A stretch of DNA of 64,000 nucleotides from Nemopilema nomurai (Eukaryota > Cnidaria > Scyphozoa > Rhizostomeae > Rhizostomatidae), in contig ML133436.1 in NCBI GenBank assembly GCA_003864495.1, positions 744,001 to 808,000 on the forward strand. Reading direction: 5' to 3'. The position numbers and the translations under genes were made by a program. Positions 12,001 through 24,442 of this stretch are shown piece by piece. How positions within the stretch are numbered: the stretch's first letter is position 1; the number at the start of each line of letters is the position of its first letter. The notes under the pieces are model-generated. The model saw only the letters and a program-made list of their open reading frames with translations. It was not told the DNA's origin and did not search any database.

Positions 12001-15000
12001 GATCCAAGCCTTACCGTCCGGTTAATTCTTGAAGATGAACCTGTCCCTGTATCTTCTCCATGGGCCTAGCAAGAATTTCTTCCATTTTGATAATTCGTGA
12101 TGGCACGTTTTTTGTGAATTTGTTTTGCTTAATAGCATCTTTATAATTTCCTAGGCGCCAGAGTGGGCAGAAGGTGACAACTGCCACCAGTGCAGAGTGA
12201 AGTTCACCACATTCACCAGGCAGGTATGTATCTGGTACCGGTTTTGTATCCGGCTTCGTATCCTGTTTTGTATCCAGTTTTGTATCTGGTTTCGTATCCG
12301 GCTTTGTATCCTGTTTTGTATCTGGCTTCATATCCGGTCTAGCCCTTTATTCGGTCTCTTTACAGACAGATACTCACCATCAAACTTGTCACAAGTGTCA
12401 AGTTCACCAATTGATTTGAAGATTTTATCATCTTGTTATTTTGCCAATATTCTATTTCTTAGCATTTCTGGGCGTTGTCTAAATTTGATAGAATTGTGTT
12501 GATGACATTACTTATTCTTATTTACTAAATTTAGTTGCTGACAGTTTTTTCTGCACGAATGTTAAATTTCACAAGCTAGGAGATGACTCACTGTAGCAAT
12601 TCCGCCTATAAGAGATTGCCTTTCTCGTTTTCTTCAAGCTGAATTCACCTTTTCTTCTAGCACCATTGTCGATGCTGTGGCCAAGTTTTCTGTGCAAAGT
12701 GCTCATCAAAAAACTCGATTATTCCTAAGTTTGGTATTGAAAGAGAAGTGCGAGTTTGTGATTCCTGCTACGATTCAATAAACACCCTTGGGTAAATACC
12801 TTTATACTTTTCTATATACTTATTTTCTTTAACTCGTAATCATTTATCTCTTCTATTTCTCGTCAATCCAACTCGTCCTTCTCAACCAGATTCTTTAACC
12901 TTGAGTGCCAAACTCAAATTGAAACGATATACAAGAATAAGCCCTGTTTTTTTGTACTCTTTCTTCGAACGTTTTTGTGTCGCGTTCCATACTTTTCATG
13001 AACAGCATTTCTAGAAGTTTGGATAGAAACTCCTCATTCTTCTATTTGATATTTAAATGGTGATTTTTTTGAACCCACAACAATATGTCAGCATATATAA
13101 CAGAATTTCTCCTAATTTTATAATTTAACTTGTTACTGTGAATGCAATTTTTCTCTAGCAAACGCTTCCTGTTCCGTATTGTTTCGTTGTAGAAAGGAAT
13201 GACCTCTAGTCTGTAGAACTATCAAATATCTCAGACTTTTCGAATTCGCAAATCGATAGCAAAAGCTTTAAACTCAGTAATTAATGGATTGCTGATGTTT
13301 TGCATTGGTGCATGAAGTAATATGAAAGAAAACGATGAAGTACCAATTCAGCCGGTGCTTTTCTACTTTAAGCTATATTATGTTGTGCTTTTTTAAAACT
13401 TTCGATAAAATTTTTGAAGGTTAGAATGCGACTATTTACGATATCATATTGCTATACTGTATTTGCCTAAGACCGGATGAAGCTACGTTTGTTATTTGTC
13501 ATATTTTAGCAGCTCTGGTGCAAAGAAGAAAAGCAGTAGTAACAGTGAGACGCAGAGCCTCAGCAGCGATGACTTACCAGCAGAGTACTTGAACTCCTCG
13601 TTAGCTAAAGAAGCTCAGGTAATTCAGTGTTTGAAATGTGCTTGGCAGCATTGAGATTTGTTTTAAAGAACACTGCAAGTCAATCGGCTTATCTTGCTCA
13701 AGTTCTCATCAGTCTAGCAGAACGCAAGGTATAGATTGGTATTTTTACCTCCAGGAGTATTCACCCTATACCTATTTTGATAGAAGTAATACTTGTGTAT
13801 GTTAATTATTAAAATTTTACAATTAGCAATGTAATTACTTCAAACCTCTAGAGAGACCTTTGCCGTACAGTTATGGCTACAGTAGTGATAATTATTCATT
13901 GTTAGTGATAACTATAATAATAATAATAGTATATAATGTAATATATTTATAATAGAAGATATGCTTAAAATGAGACATGTTCTCTGTTACTCCGAGCTTT
14001 GTGCTTGCTCACTCATCAGACAGACTACAATGATTACTACCATTATGCAATATAATAATGCTATGCCATTAATATAATAATTCATAATATTTTAAGTGCC
14101 TCGCTTAATGAAACTAAAAAGGGGACCATGGTTTTTGAAGGAGTACCCTGTTTGCCTATGGTTTTGATGCAGTCCTTCATTATGCTTCTTATGTTAACAG
14201 AAATCTCTTGAAGCTGAATAAATCAGTGTTAGTTTCAGAAGTACCTTTTTTTCTAAACTGACCTTTCTAAACTTATGTTTATACCAAAGTGCTTTCTTGT
14301 TGTTCCAAGATATCTTAAGATAAACCTCACGTCACCTATTGACGAAGAATTTGTAAATGTTAGAGTTAGACATGACGGTACCTCTTCTTCATTCAAGACA
14401 AAGGCACAGCCTTCCGAGGCTGAGCTGAAGGCCCAAGAAGAAGAGGAACTACAGCTGGCAATGGCCTTGTCTCTGAGTGCTGCCGAAGTGGAAAGCAAGG
14501 TGAGGGTTTATCTTCATACAAAAATGTCTTGCATTCAAGATAACAGGTGTCTCCTCATATCAAGCAAGGACTTAATGTCCGAGTTAAAGAAGAAATCAAG
14601 CAACTAGCGCTCTTGTTCGTATTGTGCCCTGTTTTCAATCTTTGCGTTGGCCATAGGTACCTAACACTCCAATGGCTCGTTAGCTGGGCCAGAGATTCTT
14701 TTTCTTGAATTGTGAATCACGGTTAATGTAACTGTTGAAATTAGCAAATCTCAAAAGTCGTTGACGAGAGTAATAACTGTCATAGAAAAACATTTAATTC
14801 GCTTTTATTCAGGTATCACGGTGCTTAGGAGTAAAGGAAAACTAAAATGATTTTTAGCCAAGTACAAGTCTGTGGTACTTTACTTCTGATTCAGCCCTTT
14901 GCAGTCCCATTTATGGTCGTATTTTGCCTCATACTTCCTCAGCAGACAGCCTCATACTTATTTTGCCTCATGAAGTATTTGATTTCCGTAGCAACCAAAG

Positions 15001-18000
15001 AAGGACTGGGTGGGCAGCAGCTCCAACGACTCGCAGCCACGCAGCTCCGAATCGACAAGCTCTCTCTACTCCAAACCCAAGTCAAGCCTTTACTCCGATG
15101 TGGTAAGTGAAATCTATGATTTGAAGATCAAATCTATATGGCAATTTGATTGGCTTGATTCGATGGGGACTCCCGCTGCGGCGATTCCTTTCGCAGCCAA
15201 TCAAGATTTGACGCCTATGCTTATGCATATAAGCTCACATTGACATTGCTTTCGATTCATAACCTCTCCCGTCTCGAAATCATAAGCCTCCCCAAGCAAG
15301 TAGCGTCAACTGCATCCCTGTTCTGCTTTTACTAGTATTGTATTTACATGAGGACGTTGCATAACTATTCAGAACTATCCTGTTTGGCCACAAAATGTTT
15401 GCCATCTTTGGGCTTGCATTGAAATCGAACAGCAGAATGCGCGCGCATTCACCATCTTTTGAGAGTTGGAAGCAATCTCAAATCTATGTTATCGATAGTG
15501 GGCAAAAATGGTTGAAGATAAGAAAGACTTAGACGGTGAAGCTGTTCTTTCTAAAAGAGCAATGAGAATGGAAGCAAAATTCGTTCGGAAGCATTAATGG
15601 ATTGTTAACGGGTTTCTTCTTAGCAGTGTTTAGCCACATCACATCTAGTGTTTCTTTAATTATTAATCAACTCGAATGCCGGACAGTGAATGGCCTAATC
15701 GTAACAAAAGCAATGGTATGCATATACCTGAACAATTGGTTTGATACCCGTGTTCCTTGATCAGAACTTTTGGACATTAGCATCCGTCTGTTTCCCATTT
15801 CTCCGAACGACTATTGATCCAAATACACTTCTTCAAGAGATCCACTTTTGTGGTGTATTTAAGAGGTCCAAGTTTGTGGCTTGAGAGGTGTAATCATCTG
15901 TTTACTCATTTTGAATTTATATCATTAATGTTTGGGCTATAATTCTTGGTAAAAGTATTTTCGAAAAGTGACCTTTTTAAGGAATATTACTAGTCCACCG
16001 TATTATAAGTATTTGCAAGATCATCCGTTAAAGTGCTTCCCCACAGCTTCATTTTTTTCAGTTGCCATTCGCAATGGCTAATTTGAACTAATTTTCTCTC
16101 CTCGTAACACGAATTATGCCTCTGCTTAGACAAGGGTTTCTTTTTGCTTATCAGCATTTGCATATCACTGGTTTTGAGACTGCTTCATGAAAGTTAACTG
16201 CGCCTGTTCTATTGGGTGACTGTTTTTTCGTCAATCGCAGCGTGGTACATTTCTATTCACGAGCCATGCAAAGTTGGAAGAAGATGCTAAAAGCCGTAAA
16301 TAGAAGTGGATACTACTTGTTAAACGAAATGCTTTTTGGCTGAATAAATCTTGGTGACTGTACTATGTTATGTCTTTAATTTAAATCTAGATTGCTGATT
16401 CGCAAAAGGTGTCAAGAGAATCTGAGGTGAGGCTGCTGCCTTGTTACTTTGTTTTTTGATACTAAGTTTCATAACCTTTGACCATGACATTCAGGTTGCA
16501 TGACCTTTGACCTTTTGGAATTTTAAGGATTCTTGTGTAGCAACGACAGAGCTGTTGTGATACCTGGAAAACTTTCCGAATTTTACTACATTGAAAAAAA
16601 GCATCATCATTGGCGTTGCTATCGTCATGGTCATCATCATCATCATCATCAATAAATAGTTCATCTTAAAAAGTTGTTTTCATGTGTACTCGTTACTGTT
16701 TTCTTAGTTGAAAGCTCATTGTTTTTCAAGATAGAGAGGCAAACTTCTTTTCATGACCTTAAGTTTAATCTTTGTTCCCGTTTAGATCATTTCTGCTTTT
16801 AATTGCTACTCTTCCTTACTTATTCATCACGTCGTTCATCTATTATTTACCATCGGTGATATTTCAAGCCACAATCTCTGGTGTTTATCCACCATGTCAT
16901 AGGATGTGGTTTGTGAGTTAACTTGCCTAGAGTTTGATGATGCGCGTATATGTCAAGGGAACCAAACTCGCTTCGTTTCACAGAATACGGATATATACTA
17001 CATCATTTGAAGCTCAGCTAGCTTGATTCATATTGCGTCTGCGAACTTTAACAGACATCGTGTTGTCTTCTGATGCATTTTACACGATTTCAACCTATGT
17101 TTATTGGAGCCATGCGGAATAAGACAGACAGGATCAGAAAATATTTTGGCTCGTTTTCAGTTATTTGTTTGCTAGTTTGAACACAGCTATTTACAAGTTT
17201 GATCGTCATCACAAAACCAAATGGTGGGACAGAAAAAAGTTAAATATTCGGGTACTCTGCAAAAGCTTGACCGGAGTTTTGATCGGGTAATATTCCGTTG
17301 CTGGTATTTTAAAATATTTTGCAAGCCCATAAATCACTGGATATGGTACCTGGAATATTCGATTCATTTCGATGTTTTCCTACTCTTTTGGCGACCAACT
17401 TTGCTAAGTACTCTTTTGCTAAAAAGGCCTTGATATCTTTTCAGTTATCACGATACCTTAACCGCCAATATTGGGAAAAGGTGAAGGATGAGGGAACAGC
17501 AAAACCTTCCGCTCCCGATGTCGATGAGTCAGAGAATGCTCCGAGGCAGGTCAGCTACAAAGAGGATCCAGTCTATGACGTAAGCTGTACTTTGTTGATG
17601 TTGCTTTGTAATATAGTTCATTAATGATATTAATGTCTATCGTTCCTTGTAAGATTGTTAAATGCTCGTGTTATGCTTCTGTATCATCTATTATGTCAAT
17701 CAAATTTTAGCTTCAGATTTCGAAATGTTTACTGTTAAAGTGCTATCACCTCACGTATACTCGTCGACTAAAATTAACTAAAAAGAAAGAGAAAATTGAA
17801 CTGTAAGTACGTAATAAAAGATGCCTTTCTATGCAGTACTTATAGAAGAACGCCTTTCGTTGCTTTTGTAGGACGAGGGCTCAGAAGATCCTGATGCATT
17901 CGTGCAGACAATGTCACAAAGCATTGAGATGTTCGTGACGCGAATGCAGAATGTCTCAGCAAAAGGAAAGCACATTGCCATGGATTCTACCGTTCAGGTA

Positions 18001-21000
18001 AGCAATCCCTTGTTCTAAATCTTTGTTTGCACAATGCTGGGAATTTCAAACGTTAAATGAGATTTTTGCTTGAAGTATTGAAGCTATTCGACGTTCGCAG
18101 AAAAGCTGGAGATTTCTCTCTTTAATAAGCTTTCTGCCGATTAAGAATTTTTCAAACCTTTGCATCTCCGATCGCCAAGTTATTGATGCGTTAAGTTTCA
18201 TAGCTCGTAATTTTTTTTGGAGATGCTAAGGAAACGTTTTGAAGACATTTATCTAGTATCTCTGGCTTTGTCGCATGAAAGGAATTCATTAATGGTTATC
18301 ACTATTGCTATTAATGTCGAAAAACCTTTGACCTCCTTACCACGCTGACCACTGGAGCTTTTAACCTCTTTCCTGTGCTGTTGTATACGAATTTCTCATT
18401 GCTGTTGTGTTATTTTCTCTGAAAGAGATTATCACGGCCTATGAATTAGATATACATCGCACCAGCCTAAAAATGAATGATTTATGAAGGCCAAACAAGG
18501 ATATTAATTAGCTGGTTTCTCATTACAGTCTTTGTTCCAATCGCTAAGTGCAATGCATCCTCAGCTGATGAAACTCATTGAAGACGAGGAAGACAACAAA
18601 GGTATTTACTTATTGATGCTTCTACGGTGGACCATTTTTGTTCACTTGATCCAGGATTTCTGTTTTTCTCCAGTGGGTGCACCCATTAGGGAAAGAGGCG
18701 GCTAAGATGGCGTTACAGCATGACAATATAAGCTGTTACAAGCCAAACTAAGTTACAATAAAATCATAGCAATAGAATATAACCATACTGATAATAAATA
18801 CAGTACATGTCTTATCATCCACGTTACTCTAGCATCATCCACCAGATTGGAAGTGTCAAACACTGTTATCTTATCTTTCAGTTGTTGTATTTTTGTATCT
18901 TAATTGCCAGATTTTAGTCCAGCCGTTAAGCGGTTAACCAAATCATGTATTTGGCCTTTCATTTCTGCTGGTCACAGACTGACTCGTTTTGTACCTTCAG
19001 CTAGGTTTTCCTGACCTTTTGACCTTTAACTTTTGACCTACTGACCTTTTCAGCTAAGTACCAAGCAATGCTGGAGAAAGTGGCTCTGATTCGCGAGGCA
19101 CGTGAGTCACTGAATGCCATGCGCAACCAGCACCGCGAGAAATTACGTCATCAGGAACTGGAACAGGAGATGCTGCGCCGAATGCAGATGGAGCAGAAGT
19201 TGGAACTGATGCGGCAACAGAAGCAGGAATACCTGGAGTACCAGCGCCAATTGCAGATACAACGGCAGCAGGAACTAGAGGTGCAGCAGCATCTTAAGTA
19301 CCAGCAGAAGCAGGTGCAGATGCAGAACCCGTACCAAGGCAGGCAATTCCCAATGCAGGGTCAGTATGTCGCGGGACAGGATGCCTACATAAATACCCCC
19401 GGATACCAACAGGTCCCAGCTTCCTCTGGGCAACCAGTACCCACAAGCCAAGTGCAGTTTGCGGGACAATATCCACAAGCGACCTCCGTCCCAGGCCCAC
19501 CAGTCACATGTCAGCCGGGACATACCATCCAAGCTGGTTTGGGGCAGCCCCCAGTTAACGCACAAATGTTAGACAGCCAACAATATCGCCAGCAGCCTCC
19601 TCCCCAGGAGCCCTCCCTCGCGGGTAGGGGTGGGGTGCCTCAAGGCGTCCAGCAGCAGCCCCAACCTCAGCATCTACAGCAGCAACAACCGCAACTACAG
19701 CAGCATCAACAGCAACCACAACAATTACAACAGCAACCACAACAATTACCACAGCAACCACAACAATTACAGCAGCAGCCGCAACAACTGCAACATCAGC
19801 AACAACCAAAACAACAACCATCACAGTATCCCTCGCAGATGCCAGATTTACTGGATGCGCCCATTGGATCTGAACTGGGAATGCAGGGTCCCGATCAAAG
19901 GTAGCAATACAATACACAATCTAGGCCATGATTACGTTGCATGGCGTATTATTTTTCAACTACCATTAAGAATCGCGCCATCTGGATGTACGTTATAACG
20001 TTGTGCATAAACATTTATGCAAAGGCCCACTTTTCTAATGGTCTTTGAGAGTAAATGGTTGACTTCCACTAACAATGTTTTAGCATTCCCGTAGAGACGT
20101 TTCGTAAGCACAGGCCAACATTTGTTTCTATCATATAAATATACAACGAAGCATGTTGGAAGCAAATGTTGTCTGATTCATCTTTGCCTTTTTCCATTCC
20201 TGGCCTTCGATTGCTGTCAGCTGTAGTATTTTTGTCTGTCTTTGGCGCCTTCCAGCTGAAAGCCATCGTGTTAAGTTCACATTTGTATTACTCCTGCCTC
20301 GTTACGTTATTTCTAACCTACAGTATCTTAGGCCGGTGAGAGCAAGTTGCAGGATGTTTGTAGTCGTCGCATTTTCTTGAGTCACGATGTATGACAATGT
20401 CGCATTGTAATTTTAGAACGCAGAACTTCGCGACGCAACAGACCCCGCAATCGGCAGGTTACCAGCAACACCAACAACATTATGCTCCTGGAGTTCCAGC
20501 GCATCAACAACAACAGCCTTATTCGCAGTCCCCACAGCATCAACAAGAGCAGTCGTATCCAATGCAGAAGCCGCAACAGCAGTTTGCGCCGGCTCCTGCT
20601 CAGCAACAACACCATCCGCAGCAACAGCAAGTTAATCAGCCCCAGTTTCCAACGTCCTCGCATAACCCAACGGCACAATCAGCCAGCGGCTATCAGCATC
20701 ACACTGTGGCATCGAGTTACCAGCAGCCGTTTTACGATGGCAATGTAGTCGTCACCGGTGTTCCGACCTCGTATGGGAACCTAGGACCGCAACAAAGTTA
20801 CCAGCCTCCTCCCAACGTAGGCCAAAGTCCAGGTAACTACGCAGGAGCTCAAGACCAGCCCGCATTGCGAGACCCCAACCAGTTCGCGCAGCAAATTCCT
20901 CAACAAGGCCCGGCTTCGCTCCCCTATGTTGGGCATCAGCAAATGAGCAAGCAAGTTCACGGTCCAGCCTCTCTCCCGGTAAACCTAAATCAGTATCCAA

Positions 21001-21125
21001 GTGGAGGCCAGGGAATGGCCGGAAATCAGGCTTATCCACCCCAGAATAATTATGCGCAGCAGCAACAACAAGAGGCTGTTTTGACAGAGGGCATGAAGGA
21101 CCTTCAGCTGATTTCATTCGAATAA
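6058..21125 (+). CDS. HGS: HGS/Hrs, ESCRT-0 subunit (VHS-FYVE-UIM-coiled coil-Gln-rich tail), complete
   Basis: ESCRT-0 protein that binds PI3P and ubiquitinated cargo on early endosomes and recruits clathrin. Exons: 6058-6109, 6592-6676, 7471-7546, 8302-8394, 9056-9176, 9759-9811, 12155-12223, 12661-12791, 13510-13618, 14398-14499, 14992-15102, 16391-16426, 17445-17579, 17872-17997, 18529-18601, 19054-19900, 20417-21125. Phases all agree, giving 2928 nt and 975 residues (human about 777; the excess is in the tail). VHS domain is at about 5-150. FYVE is at about 161-225, with CHQC, HHCRCCG, FCAKC and CDSC zinc ligands. The UIM is near 277-293 ([17 protein letters not shown]). [11 protein letters not shown] follows, then a helical core and coiled coil (about 392-540), then a Gln/Pro-rich tail ending LQLISFE, equivalent to the human LISFD clathrin box. 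The start matches human ([11 protein letters not shown]). The FYVE basic motif reads RQHHCR where human Hrs has RKHHCR. Confidence 0.96.
12225..12338 (+). repeat. 12-bp minisatellite in HGS intron 7
   Basis: About nine tandem units of GGTTTTGTATCC and close variants (GGCTTCGTATCC, TGTTTTGTATCC, AGTTTTGTATCT). They begin immediately after the 5' splice site that follows the first FYVE exon. On the minus strand the unit reads as a KPDT/KQDT tetrapeptide, which I take to be fortuitous. Confidence 0.9.
13905..14100. repeat. AT-rich low-complexity stretch with a possible dispersed repeat
   Basis: TAA/ATA-rich simple sequence (from about 13911) in HGS intron 9. About 13975-14025 (ending GCTCACTCATCAG) resembles a segment at 35912-35962 in an RPL18 intron (ending GCTCACTCTTCAG), including ACATGTT and a TTxGTGC core. 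Confidence 0.45.
16501..16513 (-). promoter_or_regulatory. Perfect DR1 nuclear-receptor-type motif in HGS intron 12
   Basis: The + strand reads TGACCTTTGACCT. The reverse complement is AGGTCAAAGGTCA, two AGGTCA half-sites spaced by one base (DR1, the RXR/HNF4/COUP type). Presence is certain; function is unknown. Confidence 0.3.
16625..16651 (+). repeat. (CAT)n microsatellite in HGS intron 12
   Basis: Run of CAT/TCA trinucleotides, about seven uninterrupted units preceded by imperfect ones. A shorter run is at 37253-37270 in RPL18 intron 5. Confidence 0.85.
19012..19047 (+). repeat. Four TGACCT hexamers abutting the HGS exon 16 acceptor
   Basis: TGACCT occurs at 19012, 19020, 19034 and 19042, spaced 8, 14 and 8 bases. 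It merges into the pyrimidine tract and CAG acceptor at 19051-19053. It could simply be an expanded splice-site tract. Read in reverse it is a cluster of AGGTCA half-sites. Confidence 0.5.
19651..19830 (+). repeat. CAA/CAG-rich coding repeat (QQPQQL) in the HGS tail
   Basis: An imperfect 18-bp coding repeat (about CAGCAACCACAACAATTA) repeated roughly five times, encoding QQPQQL and flanked by further glutamine codons. It mixes CAA and CAG, which is typical of an older polyglutamine tract. A second Gln-rich block occupies exon 17 (20460-20640). Confidence 0.85.
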
Positions 21126-22586
21126 TAACAGGCAGTAAAACGCAGTAAGGAATATTTATTCACTGGATGGAAAGGCGCTTTGGAAAACACCGTAGCTAAT
21201 TTTGTTGTAGTGCTCAAATATAAGTAATAGTTGAATAATAATGACCATGACATATTGTCTAATTTCAGTTGTCTTTATTAGTAAGTCTTCTAGAGGTTGC
21301 TGGAGATTAGAATGTGAATTGGGAGGATTCAGTTTGAAGTAAGTCATGGTTGAATCTTCTCGTTTACAGAATCAATAGATAGAAAAAGGGGATTCGTTTT
21401 GGCTCATTGGAGGGTTGGGCTTTTTGTTGGTAATTTCAGAGTTTACCTGGCCGAACTAGTTTGCTCTCAACTTGAATAGAAATGATATAAAGAAAGACTT
21501 CTGACCAAAAATATTTCTGAAACCCTGAATTAGAAGCACTACAATGTACGTGCTTGCAGGGTGAACACAGGAGATTCCTGCCATGCGCGAAGACAACTAC
21601 GAATAAATTGAAGCAATCTTTGCATTTCTAACATATATGTTTTTACAAGGGCTTTGATGAGGCTAAAGTTGCCATACACTTGCTTATATCGAATCGTGGT
21701 TTCAGAAGGCAAAAGTTGTATTTGGAATTCTTCATAGGACGTAAAATTTTGTTTTGATTCCCTAACACACAGCCAAGTATGGTTACAATATTCTTCAGCA
21801 AAAACATTAATTAACAGATGCTCAAAGTGTTTACTTAAAAACGTGATTGCTGTAAACACGTCGTAAAGCAGAAGAATGTTACAGAAAATCAAGGCTAAAA
21901 TGATCTCCGAAAGGCTTGATTCAGCATTCCTCTCAATGTAATTAATTACTCATTTTGGAGCTAGCGAAGAATTTTTATGTTGCTTTATCCAGGGTCTTGC
22001 TTTCACATTCGAGGCAATAGCAACTCTCCAAAATTTTCATCACCCTACCCCGAGCCACCCCGAGCCAATTTCTTCAAGATTTCCAGTCACCGTGTTTCCA
22101 GGTTGAACAAATTTGTCAAGTTGTTCGATTTTTTCCCGCTCAACATGAAACTTATTGCTCTCTAATGGCAATATAATTAATTCACAAAAATTCTTGCGGG
22201 CCGTGGCAAAAGTATTGCAACTTAAAAGTATAACGGACATCTCCCTCCGTATAAATGACGTATAAAGGGCAATATATTTCTACGCCAAGGAGGGAACATT
22301 TGGTTACCCCTTTTCGTTGTGTTGTTTCGATGTGAAAGCTCTGCAGCTGAAAGCTTTCTGGGAATCAAGCCTTTGTGTTCACAAACTTTTAACAGTTGAT
22401 AGAGCACGACGAGATACTGAACGGCATCTCCTTATTTCTTCCCTTGATCCCATACCTCCTCTGAATTGTAATTGTTTTCCGGGAATCTTTGCCTTGGCGC
22501 GAAAACTACGGGGGAAGCCACATGTTGGTTCTGCGAAGGAGAATTAGGCCCATGCCCATCCCATTATTTTGTTTTGTTCAAACGAA
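21126..22586. other. Intergenic sequence downstream of HGS
   Basis: HGS 3' UTR and flank. The longest open frame (21539-21892, minus, 117 codons) matches nothing I recognise and has no splice context. I see no repeat or RNA gene. Confidence 0.5.
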
Positions 22587-22675
22587 GAGGTATAAAACAT
22601 CCCTGATTTAGGGATTTATCCACCCAACGAAAACCTCGTATCTTAAAATCTCCAGTGCCAATAGGAGGCCAGACA
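22587..22675 (-). repeat. Left copy of a long-range inverted repeat
   Basis: 22601-22638 is the exact reverse complement of 29899-29936 (38 bp without mismatch; core GGGATTTATCCACCCAACGA). Weaker similarity extends on both sides, including the segment around CCAATAGGAGGCCAG, which pairs with TGGCCTCATATTGGC near 29866. The right copy lies just upstream of the MFS gene, so this is either one end of a large element or an inverted duplicate of that promoter/5' UTR. Confidence 0.85.
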
Positions 22676-24442
22676 TTCCCAAGTTTGTTCATTTAACAGC
22701 ATTTGCCAATGAGACACCAAAACAATCTTTCACTCAGTTACTCAATTGCGGTTCGTATGAACTGAAACAATCAACACAGACGAAGAAAATGTTGTGCATC
22801 CCACGTAGTTAACCATGACGAAGCGGCGATACAAGTAACGCATCCTCCTTGGGTAAGTTGCAACGGCCTAAGATTTTGTTTCGAAAAACCTTTTTAAGGA
22901 TATGAATTCTCCACTTGTATTTTTATATTTTTGGTGGAATTGTTTATGAGGTCCTTTTCTATTGGTAATCCTGTAATTTTTTCTAAATCACCTTGAAAGC
23001 AATATCGTATTCAATAGCAGTAAAATTTTGACTAAAAACGTCATCCTGTAGCTCTTGTGCGATTTTTCCAGATGTTGTTAGAAACTACATTATACGTGAA
23101 AACTGCAAGCTTTCCATCCAAGTACGCTAAAGTGTCAGTTTCCAGCAGGAATACCCTGAACACGAATGTACTGATTCCAGAGGTGAGAAAGAATTTCGTT
23201 GTCCAACGCAAATTTGGTATTTTTTGCACTAGTGATGTTTTAAACATTAACAATTTGAATTGCAGTACATTTTTTATTCCAATAAGCTGCCTCTAAGATG
23301 CTTTGATAAATAACAAATAGAAATAAGCCAATTTTTTACCCTTTCAGTGTTACACATAGCTGGAAATTCTTGTACCTAAATTGGGCAAATAATGGTCACT
23401 CACCCTGACACAGCATTGAATAAATATTTCCATCTATTTGTTTATTTTTAGCGCATTGCTTATTGCATTCACAAACAAGACAAAATCAGATGATTTCCAA
23501 AGTCGGATGATTGCAGGAAAACCTGAAAGAATCTCATTTTGATTAGAAGTTGAGATTATGATGGATGCTCTCATTTCCTCTTTTTTACAAATAATAATGA
23601 GGAAGCTATAACTCTTTTTTATTAAAAACTTAATGACTCAATCAATTTAATAATTAAAACTAATATATGAACACAAATATGTAATATACATCAATAAATT
23701 TATGATTATAATACCATACAATTTGTTGTTGATGATTATCAGCTATCAAAACGATCCTACTAAAGGGTTTGCTTTCTGTTTCCTTATTCTGCCAAAAAGC
23801 CCTAAATACATGGTGGATGTACGCTCCAAACTATTTGAAGAATACTATTCAAGGCGCCTTAAGAGCACAAAACCTATTTAGAAAAAATTGGTGTATTTAA
23901 ACTTAGAATTACCCTTTTGTTTCTCAGAAGCAAATTATAACTTGGTGGTTCCAGAAGAAAGTGGGTGCATGAACACACTTTTAAGAGATAGCCAAGTCCA
24001 GTTAATTGACGTCATGAAAAACAAGCCATTTCAGAATCCTGTTTTTCAAAGTGATGAATTTTTAGTTCAGGAAATTGTCAAAAGTAAATTCTATTCAACT
24101 TCCATAAAACCTAGGCACTATTTAATTTTGTTTCTAACTTTTCAAATTTAAGTAATAAAATTGGCAGGGGCGGCAGAACTAAACAACTTTTTTAAGTGGT
24201 GAGGGAGATAAAAAGAGCTAAAAGCTAAATGAAATGACATTGGAGCAGAGAAAAAAGTTAATGGCATTTGAATGGCATCATATGTTAGTTCTTTAGGATA
24301 TAGTATTTTCAGCTGAATACATGAGCATATTTTTGTGAGACTAGAATAAAAGACTAATCTGAAAAAAACTGGCCTGTGACTTATTTGAACTCATTATAAT
24401 CTTAGCTTAAAAATTCATTTAATTTCCATATCCTGTCTATGT
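22676..24442. other. Unassigned sequence left of the satellite array
   Basis: No gene recognised. 23057-23296 and 23888-24151 are short open frames without family resemblance. A TGACGTCA palindrome is at 24007-24014. Confidence 0.45.

Noticed and set aside
12011..12331. Minus-strand ORF with (KPDT)n repeats
   Set aside because: It reads across an HGS exon and the 12-bp minisatellite; the peptide repeat is only the translation of the simple repeat.
19555..19917. Minus-strand Val/Ala-rich ORF
   Set aside because: It is the antisense of the CAA/CAG-rich HGS coding tract.
23057..23253. Possible exon with AG/GT borders (LLETTLYVKTASFPSKYAKV...)
   Set aside because: No neighbouring exon, no family resemblance, and the minus strand is equally open.
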